Position numbers and translations under genes: made by a program
The notes under the pieces: model-generated
The model's input: only the letters and a program-made list of their open reading frames with translations
The model's database searches: none
What the model was told of the DNA's origin: nothing
Source: Papaver somniferum
Taxonomy: Eukaryota; Streptophyta; Magnoliopsida; Ranunculales; Papaveraceae
Assembly (NCBI RefSeq): GCF_003573695.1
Contig: NC_039362.1
Coordinates: 194,056,827 to 194,120,826, forward strand
DNA length: 64,000 bases
Direction: 5' to 3'
In this document: positions 43,765-55,130 of the stretch, one piece after another
How the letters are laid out: each line of letters starts with the position of its first letter
Numbering within the stretch: the stretch's first letter is position 1

Positions 43765-45867
43765 TGATGAGTGCTAAAAAGTGCATATTTCTATATATTT
43801 TTCTTGGCATTTAACTCATCTTTTGTGCATTAATTCTACATTTTATCCCATATTCTGTGGTTTCGTTGTTTTCAAGAATAAATACTTTTCTTAATTAATT
43901 TTGCATTTTTAGGTACTAAATAAAGCCTGGTTATCTCACGGAGCGAAAAGAGCAAAGGAACGTTAAAGACTCTCGCTAGGAGGAAGCGAAGAATGATGTT
44001 TGCAAGAGCCGGATCAACTAGAAGTGGGCTTGAAGAGGAAGAATTGTTCTTAAAGAAGATATGGGCTTGGCATACCCAAGACCCAAAACCCTTGCCCAAG
44101 TCCATTTCCATTATCCATACCCATTTCAATGAGTGCAGTCAGATTGGATCCATCTCATCATCCAACGACCGCCTTATCATTGTGCATCAAAATCCGAAGC
44201 TCCTGTCAAACACCATAGTACCTAACTCCATCTGAAGCCGTCAGTTTTGTTTTATCTCATAATCCAACGGTCACTACATACCTCTCCATCGTAGCCGTTC
44301 GATTCAATCTATATGAGATCATCCAACGCTCTTTACTCGCTGTTCGTAAAAGTTCTCTATCCCTGCTTCACACCCTAGCAACCGAACCCCTATACCCCTA
44401 ACCAAACGGACCCTTCTTCTCATCTTCCCCAAACTACAGAGAGCTGCTCCACACTTCTGCAACTCCATCACCTCCACCAGATACACCTTCTTCTCGAACC
44501 ACACAACCACCGACAACACCACGACATCTCTCCCTAGCCTAGACTTCTTTCCAAATTCACATCTCTGAACCCTAGGTGTGGGTTTGACAAGAAAGCTCGA
44601 TCTAGGGTTTCACCAACAGCGAGGAGAAGACAAAATTGAGGGCAGGAAAAGCTTCAGAAGAGCATAGGGGACATACCCAAAGCATGGGTCGAGCTCAATT
44701 CAGGAAATTGGTGAGAGAATTTGATTTTCCCCAAAAAATTAGGGTTTCGAATTAGGGTTTTGTATTTTTGAAAAACTATAAAAGGGAAGCTGTAGAGAAT
44801 GCAAAAGGGGTTCTTGGGTCATCCGAGATACCCCCTAATTGGGTTAATTTCATTGCATATCTTCTTCTTATCCTGTTCATGTGTGTTGTGTGAATGTTCA
44901 ATTGTTTGTTGTCTTGTGAATCTTCTACTGTTAGTCCTGTAATTCCCCTGTTTACTTATATGTTCTTGTTTTGAGTCTTAATGCTTGATAACATGAAAGC
45001 TCCTAACTCCAGCATGTTCTAATCCATCACTAGGGTGAGAAGACCCTTGAGCCAAATGGTTAGCCATTTGAGTTAGTCCCTGTTGAGCTAAAAACAGTTA
45101 GGTTAGTGACTTTCCAAGGGTTCATTGGCTTGTGATTAGTGGTGCTTTAAACAGACCATTAATGCTAGGAGTCAGTGATAGTCTGAGGGATTAACAAAGC
45201 CATATTAGTTAGAGACCTAGACCCTAAGTGACCTGTGATTCCCTATGCTTTAATAAGATATGCAATGCTAGGGGTTAATCTAAGGATTTTAGGTTAGATA
45301 ACTTGCCACATGAATTGCCCTGGCCAAGAGACTAGCTTGAACTAGACCCTCTTGTCCATTAGGGACAAGGATTTATCCCAGGCTAACTAGCTAGGTGAAA
45401 GAGAATTCTCATCCATCTCCATACACTTCCATTCCCTCTGTTTTCATTTTCTTCACTACTTTTCCACTTTGTTTCCCTGTCACTGCCTTTGGCCCTTGGC
45501 CATTGTCTTTGTTTTGTCACATTGTTACTATATCACTACCTCACTGTAAATATATCACCTTCACTGTCATTGTAGATATGCATCCTGGATTTCTTGTTGC
45601 CTTGTACATACCTTTGCTACCTTTGTATATACCATTGCCACTGTCGTTGTACATATGCATTGTATCCTTGTTTCCCTGCCTTGGCCTATCCCTCATTGTC
45701 ACTGCCTTGCATATAGAATTAGCTTAGCTAGGAAAACTTCATAACACCCCAAGTCCCTGTGGATTCGACCCGTACTTGTGCACTCACTGCAACAACACCG
45801 TGCAATTGCGGTATCACTGTAGGCATCCATTTATTCATCTTATTTACACATCTATATTCGCCTACCA
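43765..45867 (+). repeat. 3' LTR of the gypsy element (2103 bp)
   Basis: It is colinear with the 5' LTR except for the missing 18 bp near 44420 and a few substitutions. It ends CGCCTACCA before GTTAT. Confidence 0.93.
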
Positions 45868-45982
45868 GTTATGCATCAATGATCTTCGCAAAGAGAATCA
45901 CCACTCCGATGTTGCAATGAATGTTGTCGTTCACAATCTCAAAAACCCCATGATTCATGAAGTTCCTGAACCGTCCATATGA

Positions 45983-47602
45983 TCTTAGTTCATTTTCGGA
46001 AAAGTGTATCGGAGTCTGTTTTCTTTGAGCTTGTTGATTTACTATTGTTGCCTAGTATGTCTTCTTTTTGGCTTAGTTGGAAGAATAACTAGTGCTTTGA
46101 ATAACGATGATTCTGACTACACATAGATATTATTTTCATCTTCTTGTTTTTAGGTTTTTTGGTTTAAATTCTAAAACTTTTTGGAGGATGATGTTTTGCA
46201 ATGTTTTTGATTTGTTATATTGCAACTTGTTATGGGATATTTTGGTGTTTACGTCCGTGAACTATGTTCTCCCATATTTCGTCAAAAGTAAAGTCGTTCA
46301 TGATCGGTATTCATTTATTAGTTTAAGAATGAATAGAATTTTGACATATACAAAAGTTAAGCCTACATTGTCAATCTTTGACGAAAGATAGGTTAAAATC
46401 TTTTGTATCCAAGGATTATTGCTATTGTATATGCTTGTGAAAAAGAATGAATCCTTGTGTATTCCACGGTATTGATCTTCATTGATCCATCTTTTTGTAT
46501 TACCGTGAGGCTCCGTGATGTGTCTTATGTTGAGCAAGATACAATTAAGTTGATTATTTTTGATTAGCTTGGTTGGTTGTTCAGTAAGGTACGTTATGTT
46601 GAGCATTTAGAACTAAATTAATCATCTTCTTGGTTATTTAGTTATTGTTCCACAAGTTCTCTTTTGTTGAGTATATGAACGACTAAACCAATCACTCTCT
46701 TGTATGGTTATCTTAGTCGTTGCTCCATAAGTTTACTTATGTTGAGCACAATGAATTATATTGGTCACTTTTGTGGTTAATTTGATTATGTGTTCCGATT
46801 AAATTAATCATGAATTTTCTTGTGATTAATTTGATTCAGTTTTGGATATAAAAATCACTCTCATGGTTTTGGTGTCCAATAAAAATCCTTTGTTTCTCTT
46901 GAAATTAAGGTCGCTCGTTGTTGTTCTTTCGGGAATGACATCAAATGGGGGAGAGTTCTTTTGAACTTGTGCTTAATGGTCATATCTTGAGGGGTGTGCG
47001 GCTGTGGAATTTTAAAGGGGTTATCTTGTATCATTAAACTCCTTGATTAATGATGTTAGCTTCGGCTATATGATTGCATCTAAATAAGATGATGTGTGTT
47101 TCTTTCTCTCGGTCATGAAATGTCTCTTACGGAAATTTCATTATGATCCCGTTCTTGTACCTTTACCAGTTTTATTGACAAAAATGGGGAGAATTAATAT
47201 GTAGTTTACACTAAATATACATATGGTTTTCGGATCATTGTGTAAGGGGGAGTGGTTTTCATGTGAGATGGAGTATTGACTAAGGGGGAGTGATACATAT
47301 CACCATAGTATTATTGTTGAAGTTGTGATACAATTGGACTTTGACATTGTGTAATAATACTATGACATTGTATAACAATGATCGAGACCGATGCTTTCTC
47401 ATTGTTATAGCTACAAATCTTCAACAACGATGGTGCTAAACTTACAACCTTTGGGATCATTGGAGTACTTGGAAGTGACGAAGATTTCGAGGAATGTTGA
47501 AGATTATACATGTGGAATAGGATCTACTAAAGTTTCATTATCTTTTTTGTATTCCATATGTATTGATAGTTTTGTCACTAAAATTGACAAAGGGGGAGAT
47601 TT
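45983..47602 (+). other. 3' non-coding region of the Sirevirus-like element with multiple polypurine boxes
   Basis: Purine boxes include AAATGGGGGAGAG (about 46946), AAAATGGGGAGAA (about 47182), TAAGGGGGAGTG (47246 and 47281) and CAAAGGGGGAGAT (about 47588), the last one next to the 3' LTR. Between 46500 and 46800 several imperfect units share TTATGTTGAGCA and TTAATCAT. No pol-like frame exists. Confidence 0.7.
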
Positions 47603-49979
47603 TTAGAGCACTGCTCGGTCAAACTCGCATGCGTTGCTATCTCAAGCATGTTTGTCAATGTTAGTGATCAAAACTATAAGTCTTGATTTCTAGTCTCTTA
47701 TAACTAAGTCTCGGACTAGGATAGTAAGTGTAGTTGAGCTCAAGGACTTCAAGGAGATTCATCATACAATTAGAATATCTACTCAAGGAACCGGTGGAAC
47801 TTCTCGACAAAAAGGTATGTGGAGACTTGAACTTATCTGTCACTCAAAAGTCTATCTATTCTATCTCGTACTCTTTGAGACAAAAGTCGTATGATATATA
47901 TATATATATATATATATACTAGATTATACACATTTGGTATTTCGAGCCGAGTATACCTCGCCTATCTATATCTCGAAATATGTGTTGGTAAGCTTTTCTC
48001 TTCGACCAAGTTTATCTTTACCTAGTGACGAAAGTCATGAATGTTTCAATCACTTTGAAAATTGCTTTGAAGAGAAATAGTGTAACAACTATATAACGTC
48101 CTCTTAGAATGTTTCAATGATTGGAATTAGGGTTTAGATTACATAACCAATGGATTCCTTGAACCGAAGTTTTCGAACTTTATTGATCAAGAGAACCGGA
48201 AATATGGTAAGTGACAAGTCCGCGAACTCAGTCCGCGAACTGCCGAAGTTCTCAAACCTGAGAATTTCTGCTGGAGTTGACAAACTACTTGCGTGAGCCA
48301 AGTCCGCGAACCCAGTCCGCGAACCGGCGTAGTTCTCGAACCCGGGAATTTCTCCTGGAGTTTTGAAACTCTATCCGGTGTCTTAAGTCCGCGAACCTGG
48401 TCTGCGAACTTGAGAAGGTTATATATCTAAAGATGATTTCTGAACTTAATCTTAAAAGACTTAGGAATACATTTTCAAACCGTGGCTATTAAATTTCATG
48501 AACCGATTCGAGTGAATCAAATCATCTTTGCTTCAATTTTGTCTTGTGTTGTTACATAAGATTTCCTTACAATTGAAAAACTCTCTTAACTAGTTCATTT
48601 GAGTCAATTGAACTAGTTATGGTGAAGAAGAACATGGTTGGTATGAAACGATCATATGGTTAACCTCTTTGGGTAGACTATTGTTGAACCAACAATGTAC
48701 ACGTTTGGGTACAATCATTTGTGTATGACAAGCTAAGTTTTCGATCTAACGGTTGAGAAATATTAGCTTGAATCTAAATTAGGTTTTCATCTAACGGTGA
48801 ATATTGATTGCTTTGTAACTAAGAGAAAACCCTGATTTGAAAGGAAATATAAAGGAGACATCCAGTATTGTGCAAAACTAATCCTCACACCTTACGTGTG
48901 ATATTAGTTTGCGTTGTAGAGTCGTTTCTCCTTTAACCTTAGGTTTTCTTCTTCTAAAACCAGGTTAACGACTTAAAGACTTCATCAAGCCAGACCGATA
49001 CTACTTTTATCGTAATTGTGTGATCTGATCTTGCATCTTTTATCGTAACAGTACAATCATATTGATTGGCTTGAGATCGTGAGAGTTCTCCGATAGGCAA
49101 GATATAAAAAATAATCACAAATACCTTCGTCTCATTGTTTGTGATTCCACGACATCTTGTTTCGCTACCATACAATTAAGATTGTTATGAGGTGATTGAT
49201 TAATCTAGGCTGTTCTTCGGGAATATAAGACCGGACTATCAATTGGTTCCTGTTCACCTTGATTATTATCAAAAGACGGAACAAAAACTTTTAGGGTTTT
49301 TATGTGGGAGACAGATTGATCCTTTGATAGACTTGTCTGTGCGAGATAGATTTGTTTATTGTTAAAGCCTGCGATTTTGGGTCGTAGCAACTCTTAGTTG
49401 TGGGTGAGATCAGCTAAGGGAATGAAGTGCGAAGTATCCTGCTGGGATGAGAGGCGTAGGGAGTAAACTGTACTTTGGATCAGTGGGAGACTGATTGAGG
49501 TTCACTTATGGTCCAGTCCGAAGTTAGCTTGGAGTAGGCTAGTGTCTGTAGCGTCTTAATACAGTGTGTATTCAATCTGGACTAGGTCCCGGGGTTTTTC
49601 TGCATTTGCGGTTTCCTCGTTAACCAAATTCTAGTGTCAATGTTATTTCTATTTCCGCATTATATTTGTTTATATAATTGAAATAATACAGGTTGTGCGT
49701 TTGAATCAATCAATTGGAAATTCGTTCTTTGGTTGTTGATTGATATTGATTGATCCTTGGATATTGGTCTTTGGTACCGTCCAAGTTAGTCCTTGTGTTT
49801 GAATAAGACTCGCTGATTTCTATTAGCTTGAGTAAATCAAAACAAGAGAGAGATATTAACACGTTGATATACTTTTAATTGATTGAGTCTTGTTGATTGT
49901 CTTGAAAGTATATTCGAGTTTGTCCATACAGATTGCTAAGCGAAATATTGGGTGGTGTTGTTAGACCCCCGCTTTTTCA
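47603..49979 (+). repeat. 3' LTR of the Sirevirus-like element (~2.38 kb)
   Basis: It starts directly after the purine tract; the first bases TTTTAGAGCA are probably a mutated TGTTAGAGCA. It ends GACCCCCGCTTTTTCA. The last 1.2 kb matches the truncated 5' LTR. It includes a (TA)n microsatellite at about 47892-47919 and a GC-richer tandem array at 48213-48420. Confidence 0.75.
48213..48420 (+). repeat. AGTCCGCGAAC tandem array within the 3' LTR
   Basis: Three imperfect units of ~80 bp contain paired AGTCCGCGAAC words, then GCCGAAGTTCTC-AACC-GAGAATTTCT-CTGGAGTT. The array is locally CpG-rich in otherwise AT-rich sequence. No equivalent remains in the truncated 5' LTR. Confidence 0.8.
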
Positions 49980-49982
49980 GCT

Positions 49983-50177
49983 TTTTTTATTACCTTTCTA
50001 ACGAGATAAAATTTGTAAAATTCCAAGGCGCAGATTTTTAGATACGTTATATTAAAGTTTTCTTTCCAATTATACCCCTAAAAATAGAATAGATGAGCAG
50101 TTATAATTGGACTAAAAGGGAGGGATAATTGTGTCAAGTCAAAAAGACCAACCATGGACACCGAATCCAATCTCTCT
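49983..50177 (+). repeat. dispersed ~200-bp repeat, copy 2
   Basis: It is alignable with the reverse complement of 14385-14597. It sits between the Sirevirus-like 3' LTR and the truncated gypsy relative and has no coding frame. Confidence 0.7.
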
Positions 50178-50200
50178 GTGTCAATTGATGATTTAGGATT

Positions 50201-50304
50201 TACAAAACAGTTAAGTTACACTAAGATGCTGAAAAACTAAGTTACATGGCAGTAACAACTTCAACCACACAGCAGCCAAGTCCCCGGCAACGACGCCAAA
50301 AACT
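50201..50304 (-). other. partial leader and primer site of a third, truncated unit
   Basis: It is nearly identical to 55023-55130 and contains the primer site at 50281-50298 (minus strand TGGCGTCGTTGCCGGGGA). It ends at non-element DNA on the left without a target duplication, so this border is a deletion or recombination point. Confidence 0.85.
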
Positions 50305-52426
50305 TGGTGGCTCTCTAAAAGAGTCACAAACTAAAACCGAAAGTGCACGATGTCGAGGTGTAGAACAATGCAAATACGGGTCGATCCACAGGGACAAGGT
50401 GTGTGTAAGTTGAAGCTTAAGGTTTCACTAAAACTGAGTTGTAACGAAGAGTCTTGGTTGTGTTAAAACACACTTGAGATGATGGCAGTGACTGAACTGA
50501 AAAACAGTAGAATGTAAAGCAAGTAAACAGGAACATGCTAGGGCTTTTGAATCCACTTCTTTATCCTAAACTAAGGAAGATCCTAATCAAATCATGTTCT
50601 TGCTTCATCTCAGGGAAGATTATGGATGATTTACTTAACTAATCTTACTAACTTACCCCTAGCATCAACTGTCTTCTCACAGTACAGCTGATCACAGGCT
50701 TGTTTGCTCAACCAGTTATCTAGCAATCCGCATTGGTGGAAGGTTAATCCCCTAAGTTCTCTAGTTCACCCCTAGCATTGAGTGTCTTCTTACAGCACAC
50801 TCAATCACAGGTGCATTTGATCACTAAGTTTACTAACTTTCCTACTTCAATTAAGCACAGTCCTTCAAATGGACTGAATCCTTAGCTACTCTCACTCTTA
50901 CACCCCTAGAATCAGCTGTCTTCTTACAGCACAGCTGATCACAGGTGCATTCACTCAACTAGCTAATTATCAATCCTACTTAGTTTCAACACTACAAGAA
51001 CAGTGACATGAACAAGGACTATCCTAGCTTACAATTCAAGAGTATCATCTAACCCCTAGCAACTGGAGTTAGAACATAATGAAATTAAATGACAATGGAA
51101 TTGAAATTGTTTAAAACATTGAACTGAACTTGAACTGAAATTGAAACAACATTAACAGTTGAGGTCCTGGCTATTCCAGGCCTCTTGGTGGTGCTCTGGC
51201 TAATCCAGGCATAACCCATTACAACACCCAAAGACCCCTATTTATACATACAATGGAAATCCCAAAATATCCCCAATTAACAGCAAAATTAGGGTTTGTA
51301 AAAAAATACAATTAAACCCAAAATTGGTTCACCTAACCTACTGATAACAACCCAATCAACCAACCCATGCTTCAATTAGACGTACAATCATGTTCCCCCA
51401 ATTATCCCCAAATTATGAAATTAGGATTTATAAGAAATAGAAATTAGGTTTACCTAATCACTGCAAACTCTTGATAGCTCTCACCCATGCTTCCTTACGG
51501 TCTTTTGATGCTTCCCACGCCTCCAATTGATCTATATCATCAACTAATTTCACCAACTCACTCCTAGGGTTCAGAGGTGAGAGAATAGGAGAAATTAGTT
51601 GTTTGAGAGAGATTAGAACGTGATATAGGTGATGGTTCGAGTGTGTATGATGATTTGAGAAGAGATGGTGGTGGTTGTGGTGGTTGAGAAGGATTTGGTG
51701 GCGGAGCAGGTGGTGGTCGTGGAGTTGCAGAGGAGAAGAAAGGGGGAGAAGAAGGAGAAGCCGATAGTTTTAGGGTTAGGGTGTGTTTGGGTTAGGGTAT
51801 AGGTATTGGGTACTCGGGTGTTGAGTGGGTGTAGCAAATGTTGATGCGCAGCAAGGATGAGACGTTGGATGCGAAGATGATGGATCAATCTAACGGCGAG
51901 ACGGAGGCAGATCTTGAGCGACCGTTGGATTCTAGATGCAACAATTCTGACGTTCCAGATGAGAGTTAGGTGCTATGATGTTTGACAGGAGCTTCAGAAT
52001 TTGATGCACTGTGATGAAGCGACCGTTGGATGCATCTGTGGATCCAATCTGACGGCTACGAGCTTAGGCAGGATTTGGGCTTGGGCTTGGACTTAGTTTA
52101 GAGTTTGGACTTAGACAATTCTGAGCCCGGTTCTTCTTTAAGAACAAATTCTTCCTTCCAAGCCCACTTCTAGTTGGTCCGGCTCTTGCAAACATCATTC
52201 TTCGCTGCCTTTCTGCGGGAGTCTTTGTCGTTTCTTTGCTCTATTCACTCCGTGAGTTAACCAGGCTTTATTTAGTACCTAAAAATGCAAAATTAATTAA
52301 GAAAAGTATTTATTTTTGAAAACAATGAAAATACAGAATATGGGTTAAAATGGAGAATTAGAACACAAAAGATGAGTTAATTTCCAAGAAAAATATATAG
52401 AAATATGCACTTTTTAGCACTCATCA
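50305..52426 (-). repeat. LTR of the non-autonomous gypsy relative (second copy)
   Basis: The minus strand begins TGATGAGTGCTAAAAAG and ends AGAGAGCCACCA. It is preceded by the polypurine tract (plus-strand AATACCCCAAACC at 52427). Near-identity with 55131-57252 indicates a recent event. Confidence 0.9.
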
Positions 52427-55130
52427 AATACCCCAAACCTGAATTTTACTTGTCCTCAAGTAAAACAAAACTAAGGAAATCCTACCTATACCACTGTCGC
52501 TGGTTTCTCGAATGCATTTAGCGTATGCACTAAGCCTTTTAAACCACTAAGTGTCCCTAATGGACGAGTGAAGTCTCGTGAAGGTTTGCTTAGAACGTAC
52601 CTACAAAGTTCTAGGACAATATAAGCTCATATTCCATGAAATGTGACATATGCAAGACAGTAGAAGCTCACAGCAAAATGGAGATGTCAATCTACCTATC
52701 TAAGGCACAATCCTAGCACTGATAACAAATAAAGACATGTGATAAGAGTGTAAAGTGTATCTACACATGTTTCTAGAATGACCTGAAGTTATGACTACTA
52801 ACCACCAAGAGATAGTTTTTAGGCTAAGAACCAAATTCTAAGCCAAGCTAGCTGTCCGGCTTTACGAGAATTGTGAATGTTCACCCAATGAGTTGGTGAT
52901 ATTTCAGTTTACCCGCGTTATACATCGATGGCTGCACCTTCCTTGCTTATTACAAGACTATTTACAACAAAAAGATAACTCTTTACATGACTCTTATTTA
53001 CATTGATTACTCTCTTTTATTTTTGGAACAAGAGAGAATATTGTCTTTAACATGACAAAACATGGAATAAATAAATACTTGATTGATTTTTTTTTTTGAT
53101 ATTTTTTTGATATTTTTTTTTTTTTTTTTGATTTTTTTGATTTTTTTTTTTTGAAGAAATAACTTTGATCTTTACAACATAGTGACACTTTTGATACATG
53201 AACAAAAAGAAAAACATAATTACATGACTCTTAGCAAGAGGTGGCCCTTATCGAATGCATCCGGTCAAATTCTATGGTTGCTTTTCTTAACGTATCCTCC
53301 AACTTCTATCCCAGCCAACCAAAGAACAAGCTAGTCAAGTCTCATTCAGTATTCTAAAGTGATTGGCAATCTAACTTCCTATCAAACACCTTGAAGATCG
53401 ATGCTATACATGTATTGGTAGATCGTGCGCGTGCAAGTTTCTTATCACATGTGAATTGTGCTAGAATCAGGGTGCCTAAATATCTAGACTAAGAATCCTT
53501 ATGTTTACATACATGCACAAGAGTCAACATTTCAAGGTAAATGAGCTCCATTTTTATGTTTTTTTTTAATTTTTTTTTTCTTTTCAATTTTTCAATTTTT
53601 TCAAAAAGAATTCAAAAAGAAGGAGTTCTTGTTTTCAATTATGGCATATTATCGTGGTATCTACTCTATACCTCCAAACCTAAACTAAACATTGTCCTCA
53701 ATGTTTCAAAAGATGTAAAGAATTATAATACAACATATGGAGAGGATTATGCTGAGTAGAAAAAGGAAAGAGAATACCCGATTTCGGCGAAAGCAAGATT
53801 AGAACTCCGTTATTCAAGGCAAAAATCCAACATATTTCAGTTAAGAGTCACATTGGATTAGCAAAATATGTACAAAAGAAACAAAAGATTTAACTAAGAA
53901 ACTATCTACTAGACTCTATACAAGAAAATTTGGTTTTTAATGGGATTGGACTTTTTGGGAAAATTTTGGTTTTTAAGGGAATGAACAACATTTGGTTTTT
54001 ATGGGAAAAAGCCTTTTGGTTTTAATGGGAAAAAACTTTTTGGTTTTTGGGAAAAAGCCCAGCTAATGGGCTTAGAGATCTTTGGCTTTTAGTTTGTTTG
54101 AGGCCCAGAATTCAGTTAAACTTGGCCCAGAATCAAGCCCAAAGAAAATTTAAACAAGCCCACAAACTGGGTTCAGGGGCCCAGTTGGGTATTTGGCTGT
54201 TGGGCTCTCAGACAGTAAAAGTACGAGGCCCACTTGGGCTTGGAATTTGTTTTTCAAATTTTAAATTTGGGCCAAACCCAGAGTTCAGAAACAAGATAAG
54301 ACCACAGTTCAGCTTAAATACAGGCCCACGGTAAATTCAAACAAGCTCAAAACAGTTTTAAATAAACTCAAAAACAAATTAATCAAGCCCACAAACTGGG
54401 TTCCGAAGCCCAGTTGGGCTTGAAACTGTTTTTCAAACTTTGTTTGGGTTAAGACCACGATGCAAGAACTTCAAATTTGTGTGGGTCTAAGCCCAAAGTT
54501 CAGAAACAAGTCTTAACTTGGGTTTACACAATTTCAGAAATAAGCTTGGGCACAAGCCCAGAATAGTGGGAGAGAAAATACCAAACCCAGTAACTAGGTT
54601 ATATGCTTTGGCTTGGTAAGTTGCAGTCCAAAGCTACAAGCCTTGGCAGCAACAGCTTCACATCAGTTCAGCTCACACCAGCTTTGGCAGCAGCAGCAGC
54701 AGTTAGCAGCAACAGGCAGCAACAGCAGCTCAGCAGCAGTCTTGGCCTGGCACAAGCAGGAGCACCACAGCAGCACAAGCACAGCAGCTCAGCAGGAGAG
54801 CAGTAGTACAGCAAGCACAGGAGAAGCAGCTCCACAGCAACAGCAGCACCACAAGTTCAGCAGCACCACAAGTCACCTGCTGGCTCAAAGAAGAGATGAC
54901 CAGTCTCTTTGAAGCAAATGGGTGGAGCAAAGAAACAATGAGGGATAACAGCAATGATATACAAACCAAGATGCAATATGCAAGATGCTGATGCAAGTTA
55001 TACTAAGATGCAATATGCTGATGCAATACAAAACAGTTAAGTTACACTAAGATGCTGAAAAACTAAGTTACATGGCAGTAACAACTTCAACCACACAACA
55101 GCCAAGTCCCCGGCAACGACGCCAAAAACT
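52427..55130 (-). other. internal region of the non-autonomous relative, no gag-pol
   Basis: It contains a T-rich tract (53088-53155) matching the A-rich tract of the full element, and purine boxes. A CAG/AGC-rich segment at 54640-54870 (CTG-rich in sense) and the primer site at 55107-55124 follow. GCCCA/TGGGC words recur from 54050 to 54560. The gag-pol of the relative (37578-42425) has no counterpart here. Confidence 0.85.

Larger units (their letters stand above)
34477..45867 (+). mobile_element. Athila/Tat-type Ty3/gypsy retrotransposon with decayed gag-pol
   Basis: It has a 5' LTR (34477-36597), primer site TGGCGCCGCTGCCGGGG, a long leader, a gag-protease frame, then reverse transcriptase, RNase H and integrase. 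A 1.3-kb 3' non-coding region, a polypurine tract and the 3' LTR (43765-45867) complete it. Protease-RT-RH-INT order, a DLGAS protease site and this primer sequence fit the Athila/Tat branch. The LTRs are nearly identical except for an 18-bp indel, so the insertion is young, yet pol has a stop and about four frame breaks. It may have been moved by proteins supplied in trans. Confidence 0.93.
34176..45982 (+). pseudogene. unknown ORF 2 of the Sirevirus-like element, split by the gypsy insertion
   Basis: The parts are 34176-34476 and 45873-45982. Removing the gypsy element and one GTTAT copy gives an uninterrupted 136-codon frame from ATG 34176 to TGA 45982. The product starts with a serine run (MSSSSSSCYGG) and has a basic patch (KKVVVESKKKRTLVDEDHP). 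A helical, probably coiled-coil region follows (FGEAKQELISTLKNLDALKN, ELKKVTNDLGLI), then a short tail. No family is recognised. The element is dead here because of the 11.4-kb insertion. Confidence 0.6.
31277..49979 (+). mobile_element. Sirevirus-like copia-type element without pol, carrying a nested gypsy element
   Basis: Its parts are a truncated 5' LTR (31277-32498), a tRNA-Met primer site, unknown ORFs (32564-33721 and 34176-45982 as split), a long 3' non-coding region with several polypurine-like GGGGGAG boxes, and a 3' LTR (about 47603-49979). No gag of the usual copia type, protease, integrase or reverse transcriptase was found. The multiple AAGGGGGAG-like boxes before the 3' LTR and the primer site are typical of plant Sireviruses, so I infer a non-autonomous Sirevirus relative. 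The gypsy element at 34477-45867 is a later insertion. The LTR copies are clearly diverged, so it is old. Confidence 0.7.

Noticed and set aside
54603..54996. Gln/Ser-rich open frames (QQQQQ, SSSTAST)
   Set aside because: They arise from CAG/CTG-rich repeat sequence of the gypsy leader; all frames and both strands are open there.
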